A DNA stretch of 64,000 bases from Plantago ovata (taxonomy: Eukaryota > Streptophyta > Magnoliopsida > Lamiales > Plantaginaceae): positions 126,391,462 through 126,455,461 of the forward strand of contig CM051455.1 in the NCBI GenBank assembly GCA_028274465.1, given 5' to 3'. The notes beneath the pieces are model-generated. The model made no database searches. It saw only the letters and a list, made by a program, of their open reading frames with translations, and was not told the DNA's origin. Position numbers and translations under genes: made by a program. This document shows, piece by piece, positions 1 through 12,028 of this stretch (its first letter is position 1; every line of letters begins with the position of its first letter).

Positions 1-232
1 ATGTCTTCGACCAATTCAACCCAATCAAATCAATTACACCAAAGACAGATGTGAAGAACGACTTTATTGAACTTTGTTCAGGAAGCTATGAAAACGTCCC
101 TCATAAAAGGATTTTGGAGGACAACTAAGATTTCAATAAACTTGAACATATTGAAGAGGAATTAAGGCATACTAACACATGTTTATCCCCCAATCAGCCT
201 GAACAATAAAGAATTTGGAAAGTGGGCGTTAC

Positions 233-899
233 CTTTATTCTTTTCCTTGATAGCCGCGTGGATTGGTGACTTTTCCTTAAACAGATCATACATGCGTTCA
301 TGATCTGTGCAGTGTTCAAGAATCGTAGAAACACAGGCTGCGAAACCAGCCTTGGCTGCTAAGTAAAGAACGGTTTCAGATTTGTGGTTTTGATAATATG
401 ATACCTCCGGATCTTGTTGGATTAAATATGTTGCTACCAATTCTCTACCATACAGTAGTGCTTCGTGCAAGGCCGTGTTTGCTCTTCTATTCCTTTTCCT
501 CAGTAACCTGTTTCTGACAGCTATATACTTGAGGCCACAAGGCAAGAATTGCAAGTCTGAAAGATTGGGCACCAAGGCTTTTACCAGGGAAAGATCTCCT
601 GATCTTGAAACAAGATGCAATACAGTGTCTCCGTCAAGGTTCTTTTCGAATATCAAATACGGAAAATTTGCCGCTATATGATACAGTACAGCCTTGTTCC
701 CATGCCTCGCAGCAACATGAGCAACTGTACTCCCCGCAGGAGTTAACCTGTCCAAAATTTGCTCAGTTGACACATGCCCGGATGCTGATATTCGATCCAG
801 AGCTCTTCTAAAGTCTGGAACATTGCCGTTTTTGGCAGCTAGATACAAGTCACCATCCTTGAGTATGTCATCAACGGATCCATTCCCACCAAGCCCCAT
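233..899 (-). CDS. Ankyrin-repeat protein, first exon (partial gene)
   Basis: The reading frame starts at the ATG at 899 and encodes about 222 residues before a good splice donor (AAAG then GTAACG) at 232-231. The rest of the gene lies outside the window to the left. The first 25 residues are unstructured; four to five ankyrin repeats follow, seen as 'TVAHVAARHGN', 'DTVLHLVSRSGD', 'NTALHEALLYGR', 'ETVLYLAAKAGF' and 'SPIHAAIKEKN'. This is the layout of the plant ACD6/ITN1-type family, membrane-associated proteins in defence and salt signalling that usually run 500-600 residues and end in a PGG domain with membrane helices. Neither is visible here because the 3' exons are missing. The frame is intact throughout the exon. 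The family call is firm; the subfamily and function are inferred. Confidence 0.8.
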
Positions 900-2200
900 A
901 CAAATACTGCTGAAGAAAATTCCTAGAACACTATATTATATATTTGTAGTAGTAGTAGAAGCTGCTGCTGCTATGAGTATATCCTCTGTAATTATGAGAG
1001 CACTCCCATATATACTAATGCTATTTGGAATCTGAGGGACATGAAAGCGTGTTTCCTTCACCCTTCATCTTTCCCCATTCAGGAAATTTCCACTCTAAAG
1101 GGGCAGCCCGGGCAACTTTCTTACACATTTTAATTATGGTTTTTTTATACGTACTGCCCTACATGTCTAAATATTTGAGCCAAACTTTTCCACAGAAGAC
1201 TCCAAAATCCAAATATTACAACATCACTTTTGGATACAAGTATACAACATCTTTCCATAGTAGTATATTATATATATAAAATTAAACAAGGTGGAATCGG
1301 TTGTTACGTAACAAATATTCCTGAATTTTGGACCACTAACAACTCTCTCTCTCTCTACGTCTATATTTGGGTAACTAGAAATTTTGGACCGTGTCTCAGC
1401 CGTATTAAGTTTACACAATTCATTTCCAACGAAAGAGGTTTCTGTTGGAGAAATTGGTTTCCTAAGCCAATGTTATTAATTAAAATATGTGTTAACTGGA
1501 GTAATTTGAGTTTTAATTTGTAACATGCCGACTTTTTAATCAATATTTTAATTTACTATTATTCTTTTTCATTATTAAGAAAATAATTATAAATGGTCGC
1601 TTGTTTAGGCGACCTAGTGTAAATTTTACATTTCAAACATTTTCATTTAGAACAAAACTTTATTCAAATCGAAAGATTTTTGTTAGAGTACAATTACAAA
1701 AGCGAAGAAGTTGGACTTTATTGAATAAATAAAAAGATGAAGGAAAGATGTGCAATTAGTCTTTTGTATTAGGTTTCAGTTGTATATACATCCTACAGCA
1801 GCCGTCTTTTGATCTTGCTGCTTTACTCATTGTTTTCCCTTTTCTTCCACATATTCTCTTGTACAAAAATACACAATATTCAAATTTTTTTTGAAACGGA
1901 CACAATATTCAATTTGATTATATGGAAAACTCAATGTTCATGTTTATGAACTTTCTCATAGTATCATTCCCTTGAATCATGCATACTGATTCATTGTTTC
2001 GCTCGATCCTGTTTCCGCAATTGCTTTTACTATGATTCTTCAGACGGTTTGTGCCCTGTGAAGTTTTCTGTTTGTTGGTTCTGTCTGCAAGTATCTCATT
2101 TGTAGAATTTTGTGTTTCTGTACTTGAGTTTCAACAATTTGTTGGGAATTTCAAGTTTCTGGTGTTCAATTTTGAGTTTCAATTCAAAGAAGATTGAACT
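900..2200. other. Intergenic region, no gene recognised
   Basis: AT-rich DNA between the divergent ankyrin gene and a Copia-type gag fragment. The first 200-300 bases should hold the ankyrin promoter on the minus strand. A short CT run lies at about 1342-1354. Only short chance frames are present and no coding homology was recognised. Confidence 0.6.
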
Positions 2201-2636
2201 ATGGCGATTCCTGAATCCAATTCTGTTCCCAAACAAAACCCTACCGACGACTTTGCGTCATTGTACTACGTACATCCAGGGGAGAATGCTGGGATGAAGA
2301 TTGTGTCTGAGATTTTTTATCGGTCCGATTATGTGAATTGGTCACACGGTGTTACTCTGCAGTTGACGGTCAAGAACAAACTAGGGTTCATTGATGGTAG
2401 TATTAAGGAACCGGCTGAAGATGTTGATGACATCATGACGACTGCTTGGACTCGTGCTAATTGTCTGGTAGTTTCATGGTTACTTAATTCTGTGTCCAAA
2501 GAAATTAGGAGTTCTTTGATGTATTTCAAGTCTGCTGCTGAAATATGGAAAGATTTAAGGACTAGATACACTAAGGTCCAGATTGGTTACTATGTGTTTG
2601 CAAACGCGGTCAATGCAGTTTTTATACATTTGGGCC
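2201..2636 (+). pseudogene. Fossil Copia-type gag fragment
   Basis: The frame from 2201 begins 'MAIPESNSVPKQNP' and continues with features of the N-terminal gag of Ty1/Copia elements (Retrotran_gag_3 then UBN2-like): 'YVNWSHGVTLQLTVKNKLGF', a 'W.RANCLVVSWLLNSVSKEI' stretch and 'AAEIWKDLRTRY'. No protease, integrase, reverse transcriptase or LTR could be attached to it, so it is an isolated broken piece. It is interrupted at 2637 by a CACTA-type miniature element. A domesticated host gene of the same family is a less likely alternative. Confidence 0.65.
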
Positions 2637-3113
2637 CACTACAAGAAAAACCGGATTTAGCGACGGACACCATCCGTCGCTATCAGTTACCGATCCGTCG
2701 CTAACAGGCATTAGCGACGGAGACTCCGTCGCTAAATAGGACGTCGCGAAAAGTGGCGTCGCTAATGAAATAAGCGACGGATAATATAATCCGTCGTTGT
2801 TTTCAGCGACGGATTAGACGATCCGTCGCAAACTTCATCGTTGACCAAAGTTGGGACGGAATACTTATCCGTCTCCATATAGCGACGGATAAGTTGGAGT
2901 GACAGGTGTCTATATGTGGTTCAAGCTCTTTAGCGACGGATAATTTCACCCGTCTCTATAAATAGAGACGGATAACATAATCCCAAAGGACAAACTGGGC
3001 TTAGAGCGCAGTTCGTGCTTATCCGTCGCTACTTGTAGCGATCCGTCGCTAAATAGCGACGGATGCGATCCGTATCTACTCATCTGTCACTAAAAGGTTG
3101 TTTTCTTGTAGTG
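2637..3113. mobile_element. CACTA (En/Spm) miniature element
   Basis: The element begins CACTACAAGAAAA at 2637 and ends with the inverse, TTTTCTTGTAGTG, at 3113. This is the canonical plant CACTA terminal inverted repeat. The flanking triplets are GCC and ACC, which fit a 3-bp target duplication with one change. The 477-bp interior has no coding capacity. It is filled with copies of the subterminal motif AGCGACGGAT in both orientations, the kind of array bound by the TNPA-type transposase. It is therefore a non-autonomous element that needs a CACTA transposase in trans. It sits inside the Copia gag fragment. Confidence 0.9.
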
Positions 3114-3546
3114 ACCAAATGTAAAATTTTGGAATACAATTGTGTTTTGATTGAATAATGGACCGATTGGTTGTCTGTTGAAGACTGTGTTTGGGAACAA
3201 AGATTGCATCTTGTAAATACACATTTTAGATTCGTTTGTTGCGTTCTGCATGTGTGTATTTCGGATTATGTGCACAATACGTTGATTGGTTTGTAGTGTA
3301 TTGTTTCTGGACAGTGTTTATAAATGATCTGATTGGTTTGCAGTTTAATTTTTTGTGTTGTTTTGATTATTTTTGTTCTTAGAATAGAATTGCAGAAGAA
3401 CAGAACATGGAATCTTTGAACTTTCTTGACAAGAACAGAACCAAATCATGAAAGTTTCATTACATTTTCCATTCAAATGAAGCCCCTTAATTTTACATTT
3501 TCCATACCAATCTCTTAAACTCGGAATGTAAAGATTTTGCTAGGCT
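3114..3546. other. Non-coding stretch
   Basis: AT-rich sequence right of the CACTA element, up to the tail of the GRF pseudogene. No coding signal and no repeat structure were recognised. Confidence 0.5.
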
Positions 3547-3559
3547 TTATAAGCCCACC

Positions 3560-4195
3560 GTTACCAGAGTTCTACATATTATAAATATCAGAATAATGCA
3601 GCAGAACATATGAAACCACAAACAAATGCACCAGCAACAGTCATGCACAACAATTCTGGACTCTTCACTGCCCTGTCTGATTGAAATGGTCTGCATTTGT
3701 GGGATCTGGATCGACTGAATCAACAAGTTCAGGCATCTCAGCAATGGATGAATCAGCCTCGTTAAAGCAGCTCCCAATCGTGACTTCATCGTCATCTTCA
3801 AACTCAATCGGGACATGAGTTTGTGCACAAATTTCCTCCTTCATCTCTAGTTCATGCTTCAACCTCAGATTTTCAGCTCTTAGTTGCTCGTTTTCCTCAA
3901 CTAGTCCCCGATTGGCAGCCCAGAAGTTGTTGATCACCTCAACTGACCTGAGAGTAAACTTCCAGTCAGTCCATTCCCAGTAGTTGCATCCACCAGGCAG
4001 CGGATACATGAAAAAGAAACAGAAAACCGAATCAGTGGAAGATAACTTCTGTTATATTAGGGCCTTAAACATATACTTTACCTTGTATCTTTCACACAGC
4101 TCAAATCTTCTACCAGAATTTTTATTAGTCCATGATGTGAAAGCAAGTTTGCCGAAGTGGCAGTTGTGAATTCGACTTGGCATTTGAGGTTCCAT
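3560..4195 (-). pseudogene. GRF-type zinc-finger small protein, decayed
   Basis: Exon 1 runs from the ATG at 4195 to 4082 (38 codons) and ends at a donor AAG/GTAAAG. It encodes the first half of a plant GRF zinc finger, 'FTSWTNKNSGRRFELCERYK'. The second half, 'GGCNYWEWTDWKF', is in the next exon, about 4009-3665, followed by a leucine and glutamate-rich coiled coil ('VEENEQLRAENLRLKHELEM') and an acidic tail. The family has a CxCG zinc-ligand pair, but here it reads 'CHFG', so the second cysteine is phenylalanine. No clear AG acceptor sits at the expected place before exon 2. A hydrophobic stretch like the usual C-terminal membrane anchor ('FHMFCCIILIFII') lies in another frame at about 3560-3640. 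These point to a recently decayed host or transposon-borne gene. Such short GRF proteins are common in asterid genomes and have no settled function. Confidence 0.65.
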
Positions 4196-4365
4196 TTGTT
4201 GTTTTCTTTCTTTTAGGGTTCGATTTGTATTTCTTTTGGAGGCAGTATAGTGAAAGGTGATTCTGATTTGGGGGCATAAATAAGAGTTAGAACTTTAGAG
4301 ATGAATACAAGATTTGGTTGCTTATTGGGAAGCTGCCAATTGTATGGTTGGATGTTCTCCATCCA

Positions 4366-4410
4366 TTTTGGAGGGAAGTTTCCCTCCAAAATTTCAATCA
4401 TCCCTCCAAA
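4366..4410. repeat. Short inverted repeat
   Basis: TTTTGGAGGGAA is followed at once by its near-perfect inverse TTCCCTCCAAAA, giving a 12-bp stem with almost no loop, and a third copy of CCCTCCAAAA follows. No gene is attached. The minus-strand frame at 4213-4437 covers it but has no recognisable homology. Confidence 0.6.
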
Positions 4411-4439
4411 ACTGTTAGTTTTAGGAGAAGAGCTCAAAG

Positions 4440-4800
4440 TGATGTTGGGTGAGAGCTAGACGTGTACCTGTAACCTGTATTACTCAAGGAAACTCGTGAG
4501 AAATCAAAACAGATAATAAAAGGGGTAAAAAGAATAATATGTTTGCATACGGGGGGCGATTGGATGTGTCAGGATGAAAATTCGGACACCGGGGGCATTG
4601 GCGCCCGCCTGGGGCGCCCAGGGGTGCCCAGGCGTGCTGCCTCTCACAGGCGCACCGCCCCGTGTGAGGGGCGGTCCGCCTGTGAGGGGTAGAGCCCTGG
4701 CGCCGAGTAAATCCCTCCCGAACTAAAAAAATAGCAACTTTTTACCTATTTCCTCTCCAATATTCTGTTATTTGAATATTGTGAATCATAAAGATTAATT
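4440..4800 (-). mobile_element. Fossil fragment of an Athila-type 3' region (inverted)
   Basis: Read on the minus strand, this piece runs parallel to 24740-25230 of the large Athila-type element. The shared features, in order, are the AAAAAGTTG stretch, the ACTCGGxGCCA stretch, the GC-rich palindrome cluster (about 4600-4690), the run GTATGCAAxCATATT, then GAGTAATACAGGTTACA and the AGCTCTCACCCAA end. It contains no coding sequence. It is a broken, older relative of the element next door, ending abruptly at about 4440. Confidence 0.7.
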
Positions 4801-4809
4801 ACACTCGTT

Positions 4810-5415
4810 TTGAGTTTGTCGTTCAATTTGTATTTTATATCAAACTTTGTTAAGGCCTTGATTTTCAATATAGTTGTATCATATTGAAGTCTTTGCATTC
4901 AAATTTATCTTGATAAGCTTTGTAGATTACTACCACCCCTTTCATTAACATAACTTAAAGATCTTACATGGCAATTTCAAGAACTATAACATAAACTCAC
5001 TAAAGACAACAACAACATATTAGACTGAAACATTACAGCACCTAAACTAGAACAAATTCTAAAGCAAAATACTTGAACATACATAAGGAAAATAAGCAAA
5101 ATACTTGAACATACATAAGGAAAATAAGCAGGGTGGGGTGGTTTAGGAGATCAACACAGAATCTTCAGGACCTCAGTTTCACTTATGGTTCTGGAAAGCA
5201 GAGTTTTCAGATCCACAAACTCCTGATGAAGATGTAGGAAACTTGGCACTCTTTTTCCTTTTCATTCTGTTTCCAGCTTGCTCCACTGGTCCATTTGTTT
5301 CATCTTCATCATCAGAGTCTTTCACAATTAGTTCCTCTAGCAGCGGATTCAGTTGATGAATCTGATCCCCATCCATCAGCCACACATTCGGGATCATCAT
5401 CACTGTGTAGTTGCT
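4810..5415 (-). pseudogene. 3' end of an unidentified gene fused to a retroelement remnant
   Basis: On the minus strand the last ~78 codons before the stop at 5179 read like an ordinary nuclear-protein C-terminus: an acidic patch 'KDSDDEDETNGP', a basic nuclear-localisation-like 'NRMKRKKSAKF', and the end 'VCGSENSAFQNHK'. Beyond the stop, 5178 to about 4810 resembles a plant 3' untranslated region. Upstream, at about 5400-5420, the frame passes without a stop into arginine/proline-rich gag-type sequence ('PPRRSPPRRSPPRRYSNYT') of the old Ty3 element. The exact junction cannot be set by eye. I do not recognise the gene family. It may be a captured or truncated host gene tail. Confidence 0.45.
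5064..5130. repeat. Two-copy 32-bp tandem repeat
   Basis: The unit GCAAAATACTTGAACATACA (first 20 bases) is repeated with exact identity at 5064 and 5096. It lies in what looks like the 3' untranslated region of the gene tail ending at 5179, on the minus strand. Identical copies suggest a recent slippage duplication. Confidence 0.9.
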
Positions 5416-6194
5416 ATACCTCCTTGGAGGAGACCTCCTTGGAGGAGACCTCCTCGGAGGAGTCTTCTTGTCTCGAAACTCGTTTCTTGAGGGACCCTCT
5501 TTGATCAAACCATGCTTTTGATTCCTTCTTTGATTTCCGGGATTTTGTTGCCTTTGAGGATATTCCTTCTCCCTTTCTTTTTCTTCCCTTTTTCCTTGGG
5601 AGGGTTGGTTCTTACGGTGACTGTTTTTCGGAATTCTTCCGCTTCGAGGAAATCCTTGCAAACTTTTGCCAGTTGAACTTCACTCTCGACAGATGATGCT
5701 GAGAGCACCTCTTGGAACTTGACATTGGTAGTGTTACCATACACGTATTCCTTCCTTTCATTGATCGAGTGGTCTTCAACTTGGAGGGCTGCCTCATGAA
5801 AACGGTTGATGAAGTCTTTCAGATCTTCATTATTCTTCTGAACAATTTCGGCTAAGTATCTCACTCTTCTCTTGGTGTTCATGACCTTCTCGAATCGCTT
5901 AGCTAGAGAATTTTTTTGTAGAGCTCTCTATAGGATTTGATCGAGCGCTGAGGAAGGCGCGACCACCATTTCATGGCTTCTCCTGAAAGGTTAGCCGGGA
6001 AGAGTAGTGCTTTGGTCTTTGAGTCATGACCATATGCATCCATTTTGGTACCAAATCTCACCAAGTAGTCCTTTCGACATTGTTCCATCGTAGCTTTCGA
6101 AAGTAGGGAAGCCTCTCTCGATTTTTGCTTGATGACTCCTTATCTCGTCGCAAAACGGACTTGGATCTTGGTCTTGCTCTTTTTCTTGCACGTC
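5416..6194 (-). mobile_element. Old Ty3 element, left remnant (gag region)
   Basis: Minus-strand fossil of a Ty3-type gag. The capsid-like signature includes 'LSGEAMKWWSRLP', 'LVRFGTKMDAYGHDSKTKAL', 'FINRFHEAALQV' and a basic, glutamine-rich C-terminal part. The remnant is cut on its right side by the insertion at 6195; the 5' half of the same element lies beyond the insertion at 27916-29637. The pol region and the second LTR are missing from the window, so the element is truncated. It carries several breaks. Confidence 0.75.
6190..6194. repeat. Target-site duplication ACGTC (left copy)
   Basis: The 5-bp ACGTC immediately before the 5' LTR (6195) matches ACGTC at 27916-27920, directly after the right end of the large element. 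Both copies lie in the old Ty3 gag, which confirms a single insertion event. Confidence 0.85.
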
Positions 6195-7526
<1,332 letters not shown>

Positions 7527-7529
7527 AAT

Positions 7530-7547
7530 TGGCGCCGTTGCCGGGGA
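7530..7547 (+). promoter_or_regulatory. Primer-binding site (tRNA-Asp type)
   Basis: TGGCGCCGTTGCCGGGGA lies three bases after the 5' LTR end. It is the standard Athila-lineage primer site, complementary to the 3' end of tRNA-Asp. Confidence 0.88.
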
Positions 7548-7673
7548 CTATAACTCCTTTTTACTCTTTAGCTCGTTTATATTTTCAGCATTCAATTTTC
7601 ACGATAAGTGATCTTAGTTGTCTAGTTTAGAAGTTGAATTCCAAATTTTGGTCAGAACTAACAGGACTGATTT

Positions 7674-9905
7674 ATGGTTGTGAGTTACTCATGTCACAGA
7701 TATCCAGGTATGACGTCCATGAGGGATCGCATGACGCCCCAATTTTCGCAGGTTAAGAGAGGATCAGCTATATACCTGGAGGATGAGTTAACTGGGTATG
7801 AGGTGACAAGTTCCGTGGTAAGGAACATACCAAGGTTTGAGGAAGGAGTAGGGATGAATCCATTGAGTTTTATTCGATCCTATGAGGAGGAAATAGTTTG
7901 AATTCCAGTGAAAGGGTTTACAGAGGACCAAGTACGCAGGAAATTATTTTCTTTTGCCTTGGGGTATGAGCCAAGGCTGTGGATGGCAAGGTTAGTACCA
8001 GGATCAAGGAAGACTTGGGACCAAGTAGTAGAGGAGTTCTTGGCGCGATTTATGCCTTACCAAGAGACAATGGCCTTGCGAGGAAGGACCGAACACTTCA
8101 AGCAAGGAGAAGATGAGCGGTTTTGTGACACCTATGATCGGTTTGAAAAGTATAAACGAGAGTGCCCCCATCACCGTTTCGACGATGGGGAGTTGATTTG
8201 GCATTTTGTTGGTCGGTTACGTGATGAGGTTAAGCTTAGGGTGGATGGGTTGTGTGGAGGATTGGAAGAATGTACGGTTGAAGAGGCAGAAAAGGTCTTC
8301 CGTAAGTACGCCAGAGGATCCGCGCAGTCGGAGAGACTAACACCAAGTCACATCGCCAGTGAGAGGCTAGACCGAAGTGGAGCTGAAAGCTTATCTGAGG
8401 AGTTTGGAGAAGAAGATATTAGTGAGGAGGATGAACTTGCAATTTATGCAGGAATTAAAGCCACTGAGAGTGTATTTGAAATCGCACATGCAAGACAAGT
8501 TGAACAGAACCTTCGTATAGCACAGGTTTTTGAGGGTGTAGCAGTAACTGAGCGACTAATGGAGGAAGTCAGTTTGTTAAAGTGTGAAAAGGTAGAAGAA
8601 ATTCATGCACAAGAGTTCGGAGGCCAAAACACAGGGGACGCCCCACTGGACATGAGGGGCGGTCCGCCTGGTGTGGGAGGCGGTGCGCCCCTCTCGAGCA
8701 GAACACCGGCGTGCCCTATGGCCACCCCAGGCGCACCGCCTGGTGTGGGGAACGGTGCGCCCCACATCAGCAGAAAAGAGACCACCCCTCTGGCCACCCC
8801 AGGCGCACCGCCTGGTGTGGGGGGGGGTGCGCCCCACAACACCAGAGAGCTGGGGACGCCCCTGCCACTCCCAGGCGCACCGCCTGAGGTGGGGGGCGGT
8901 CCGCCCCACAGCTCCAGGGAGCTGGACGACCCCAGCTCCCCGATTTCACCCGTCGTCGACAACCTTCATGATGCGGGGCACATCCTAGCGGTTACCACCG
9001 AGATCCCTGAGTTCGAGGAAGTAAACCTACTCCTCCGTAGTGGAAAGGTAACTAAAATCCCTAATTTTGTACGTCCTAAACATGTTAAATCTATTGTGAC
9101 TAACAATGCAGGGATAAGCAAGGAGAATGAAGTTGGTGAGGGCTCAACAGAACCTCAAGTGCAGAATGCACCCCGCACATCTGAAGACGGCGACAACGAT
9201 TTAGAGAAGGGGGACACACCAAATATTGAGGAGGGACTTCATAAGTCTCCCAACCCTTATGTGCCCCCGAAACCTCACATGCCATTCCCTGGTAGGATCA
9301 AGCCAGCCAAGAAATATATACAGGAGTCACCGCTATTCAAGCGCCTCTCTAAAGTCGAAGTTAATGTTCCTCTATTGAAGCTAATCCAGAATGTTACTGC
9401 CTATACGAAGTTCTTTCGGGAGGTGAAGAGCAACAAAAGGATTGCAATAGGGGGAGACGTGACCGGGATGGAGACAGTGAATTATATAGCGGGGCTTCCT
9501 GCGAAGCAAAAAGACCCAGGGAGCTTCATCATAGATATTACCATGGGGAATGGACGGTCCACCAAGGCTATGCTCGACTTAGGAGCTAGCATCAACCTGA
9601 TGCCCTACTCAGTATACAAAACCCTAGACCTTGGAAAAATGCAGCCAACCGAGATGGTTGTACAGATGGCGGACCAAAGCGTGAAACTTCATGTGGGAAT
9701 AATCGAGGATATCCTCGTGAAGGTAGAAAAATTGATAATTCCTGCAGATTTTATAGTGATGAAGTCAGCCGAGGAAGGAAAGAGCCATGTTCGCGAACAC
9801 GTGGTGCTGCTTGGAAGACCATTCATGGCCACTAACAATACATGCCTTGAACTACAAGGTAAGAAAATCACCATGGAGGTAATGGGTGAAAAATTCAATT
9901 GGTAG
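7674..9905 (+). pseudogene. gag-protease region of the Athila-type element (fossil)
   Basis: The N-terminal part has the retrotransposon gag signature ('WDQVVEEFLARFMPY', 'FCDTYDRFEKYKRECPHHRF'). It is followed by an acidic linker, a proline/glycine-rich repeat block (about 8645-8935), a basic linker and an aspartic protease. The protease active-site stretch is 'AMLDLGASINLMPYSVYK' and the flap-side motif 'HVVLLGRPFMATNNT', as in Athila elements. The reverse transcriptase frame follows downstream. The fossil region is broken but most of its length is readable. Confidence 0.88.
8645..8935 (+). repeat. Four-copy 72-bp repeat in gag, built on GC palindromes
   Basis: A 72-bp unit recurs with starts near 8659, 8731, 8803 and 8875. 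Each unit carries two short palindromes of the form GGCG-NNN-CGCC (e.g. GGCGGTCCGCC at 8658, GGCGGTGCGCC at 8679). The unit length is a multiple of three, so it stays in frame and encodes 24-residue repeats like 'PGAPPGVGGGAPH'. The same palindromes occur outside coding DNA in the LTRs and 3' regions of this family. Confidence 0.92.
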
Positions 9906-10048
9906 GATGTAGTATAGTCGATAAAGAAGTTATAGAAGAATTGAAGTTTATTGATTGCTATGATTCTGTGATTTGTGAATTTCACCATTGCCATGATAAT
10001 ATTGAACCTCTTGAAGAGGCACTAACCATGTAGGTAGAGACGTGTTAC

Positions 10049-11887
10049 ATGTCTGAGGAAGCAAGGGAACTAGTTGAGAGAATGGATAACACACCCGAAA
10101 TCCCATTCGGAGAAGAGGTGCTTGAACCCATAGAGGAAGAAGAGGGAGATAACCGACTTCCAGAAGAGCCTAGATTAGAACTAAAACCCCTTCATGGGCA
10201 CCTTAAGTATGTGTACTTAGGGGAAAATGAGAAAAAGCCTGTAATAATCTCTTCACATCTATCTAGCATAGAAGAAGGTATGCTAGTCCAAGTCCTGAAG
10301 GAAAATTCTGCAGCCATAAGATGGGGAATTAGTGATATAAAGGGGATAAGCCCTACACGGTGTGTGCACAATATCACTCCAGAACAAGATGCCAAACCCG
10401 TTAGGCAACCTCAGCGTTGGATAAACCCAGCCATGCAAGAAGTAGTGAAGAAGGAGGTGATTAAGTTGCTAGATGCTGATATGATCTACCCCATTCCTGA
10501 TAGTAGGTGGGTAAGCCCCGTACATGTTGTACCTAATAAATCTGGGATTACAGTAGAGGAGAATGAGAAGGGAGAGCTAGTGCCAGTTAGGAAAACCATA
10601 GGTTGGCGGATGTGCATTGACTATAGGAGATTAAATGCCGTCACAAAGAAAGACCACTTTCCTCTCCCATTTATCGATGACATGTTGAACCGCCTCGCGG
10701 GGCGGAAATTTTATTGTTTCCTTGATGGCTTGTCAGGTTTCTATCAAATTCCGATTGCGCCAGAGGACCAGGAGAAGACGACATTCACTTTCCCTTTCGG
10801 AACGTTTGCTTACAGGAGAATGCCATTTGGGCTATGTAACGCCCCCGCCACTTTTCAAAGGTGCATGCTTTCTGTTTTTTCTGATATGGTGACTAAGTTT
10901 GTTGAGGTTTTCATGGATGATTTTTCCCTTTTTGGTGATTGGTTTAATGAATGCTTGCATAGATTAGATCTTGTTCTGAAAAGGTGTATCGAATGCAATT
11001 TAACTCTAAGTTGGGAGAAAAGTCATTACATGGTTAGGGAAGGAATTGTTCTAGGACATGTGGTCTCCGATAGCGAGGTCGAAGTTGATAAGGAAAAGAT
11101 AGAAATAATTGAGAAGCTTCCCCCACCCACTTGTGTCAAAGAACTTCAGTCATTTCTTGGTCATGTAGGATTCCATAGGAGGTTTATCAAAGATTTTTCG
11201 AAAATTGCAAAACCCTTAAGCAACTTGCTTGCAAAAGATGTGAGTTTCGATTTTTCTGAAGATTGGTTAGAAGCCTTTAACACACTTAATTGGAAACTTC
11301 CTTTCGAGATAATGTGTGATGCCTCAAATTTTGCTATGGGGGCTGTTTTATGCCAAAAGGTGGATAAGCAGTATCGTGTGATTTACTATGTTAGTAAGAC
11401 CCTAGACTCAGCTCAAGTTAACTATACAACTATTGAAAAAGAATTTTTAGTTGTTGTTTTTGCTTTACATAAGTTTAGGTCTTATTTGTTAGGACACCAT
11501 GTGAATGTCCATACTGATCATGCTGCTTTAAGACATTTAATAGCTAAACAAGATTCTAATCCAAGATTAATCCGTTGGGTCTTATTGTTACAAGACTTTG
11601 ATTTGACCATAGTAGATAGGGCCGGTAAGGAAATTTGCGTAGCTGATCACTTGTCTAGAATCCCAAATATCCCCGTAGATTCAATTCATGTTAATGAGGA
11701 CCTTCCCGATGAACACTTGATGAGAGTAGATGAAGAGTCATGGTATGCTGATATTGTGAATTATTTGGTTACGGGTATTTGCCCAACTAATTTCTCAGCA
11801 TCCGATAGGAGAGCACTTTCAAAACAATGCAGGTTTTACATATGGGATGATCCAAACCTTCTTAGAGAAGGGGTGATGGAATCTTGA
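10049..11887 (+). pseudogene. Reverse transcriptase-RNase H of the Athila-type element (fossil)
   Basis: Reverse transcriptase motifs appear in order: '[19 protein letters not shown]', '[16 protein letters not shown]', '[18 protein letters not shown]', the active site as 'VFMDDF', then '[13 protein letters not shown]' and '[15 protein letters not shown]'. RNase H follows with '[15 protein letters not shown]', '[14 protein letters not shown]' and '[11 protein letters not shown]'. The C-terminal '[11 protein letters not shown]' and 'VADHLSR' mark the tether before integrase. The FMDD form of the active site and the overall sequence fit the Athila lineage. Confidence 0.93.
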
Positions 11888-12028
11888 GGAGATGTGTTCC
11901 ACAAGGAAAACAACGAGGTGTACTGAGTCATTGCCATGAGCTTCAGTGCGGCGGACACTATAGTGGGGCTAAAATAGCCAGTAAGGTGTTACAAGAAGGA
12001 TTTTTCTGGCCATCCTTGCACCGAGATG
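11884..12028 (+). pseudogene. Integrase zinc-binding part, before the nested insertion
   Basis: The stretch carries the start of the HHCC zinc-binding domain ('LSHCHELQCGGHYSGAKIA', 'GFFWPSLHRDV'). It is interrupted at 12029 by the LTR of the nested element. The AGATG just before that LTR is the left copy of the target duplication. Confidence 0.85.

Noticed and set aside
8577-8988. Long antisense and alternative frames over the gag repeat block
   Set aside because: Palindromic GC-rich repeats keep frames open on both strands; the gag frame explains the region.
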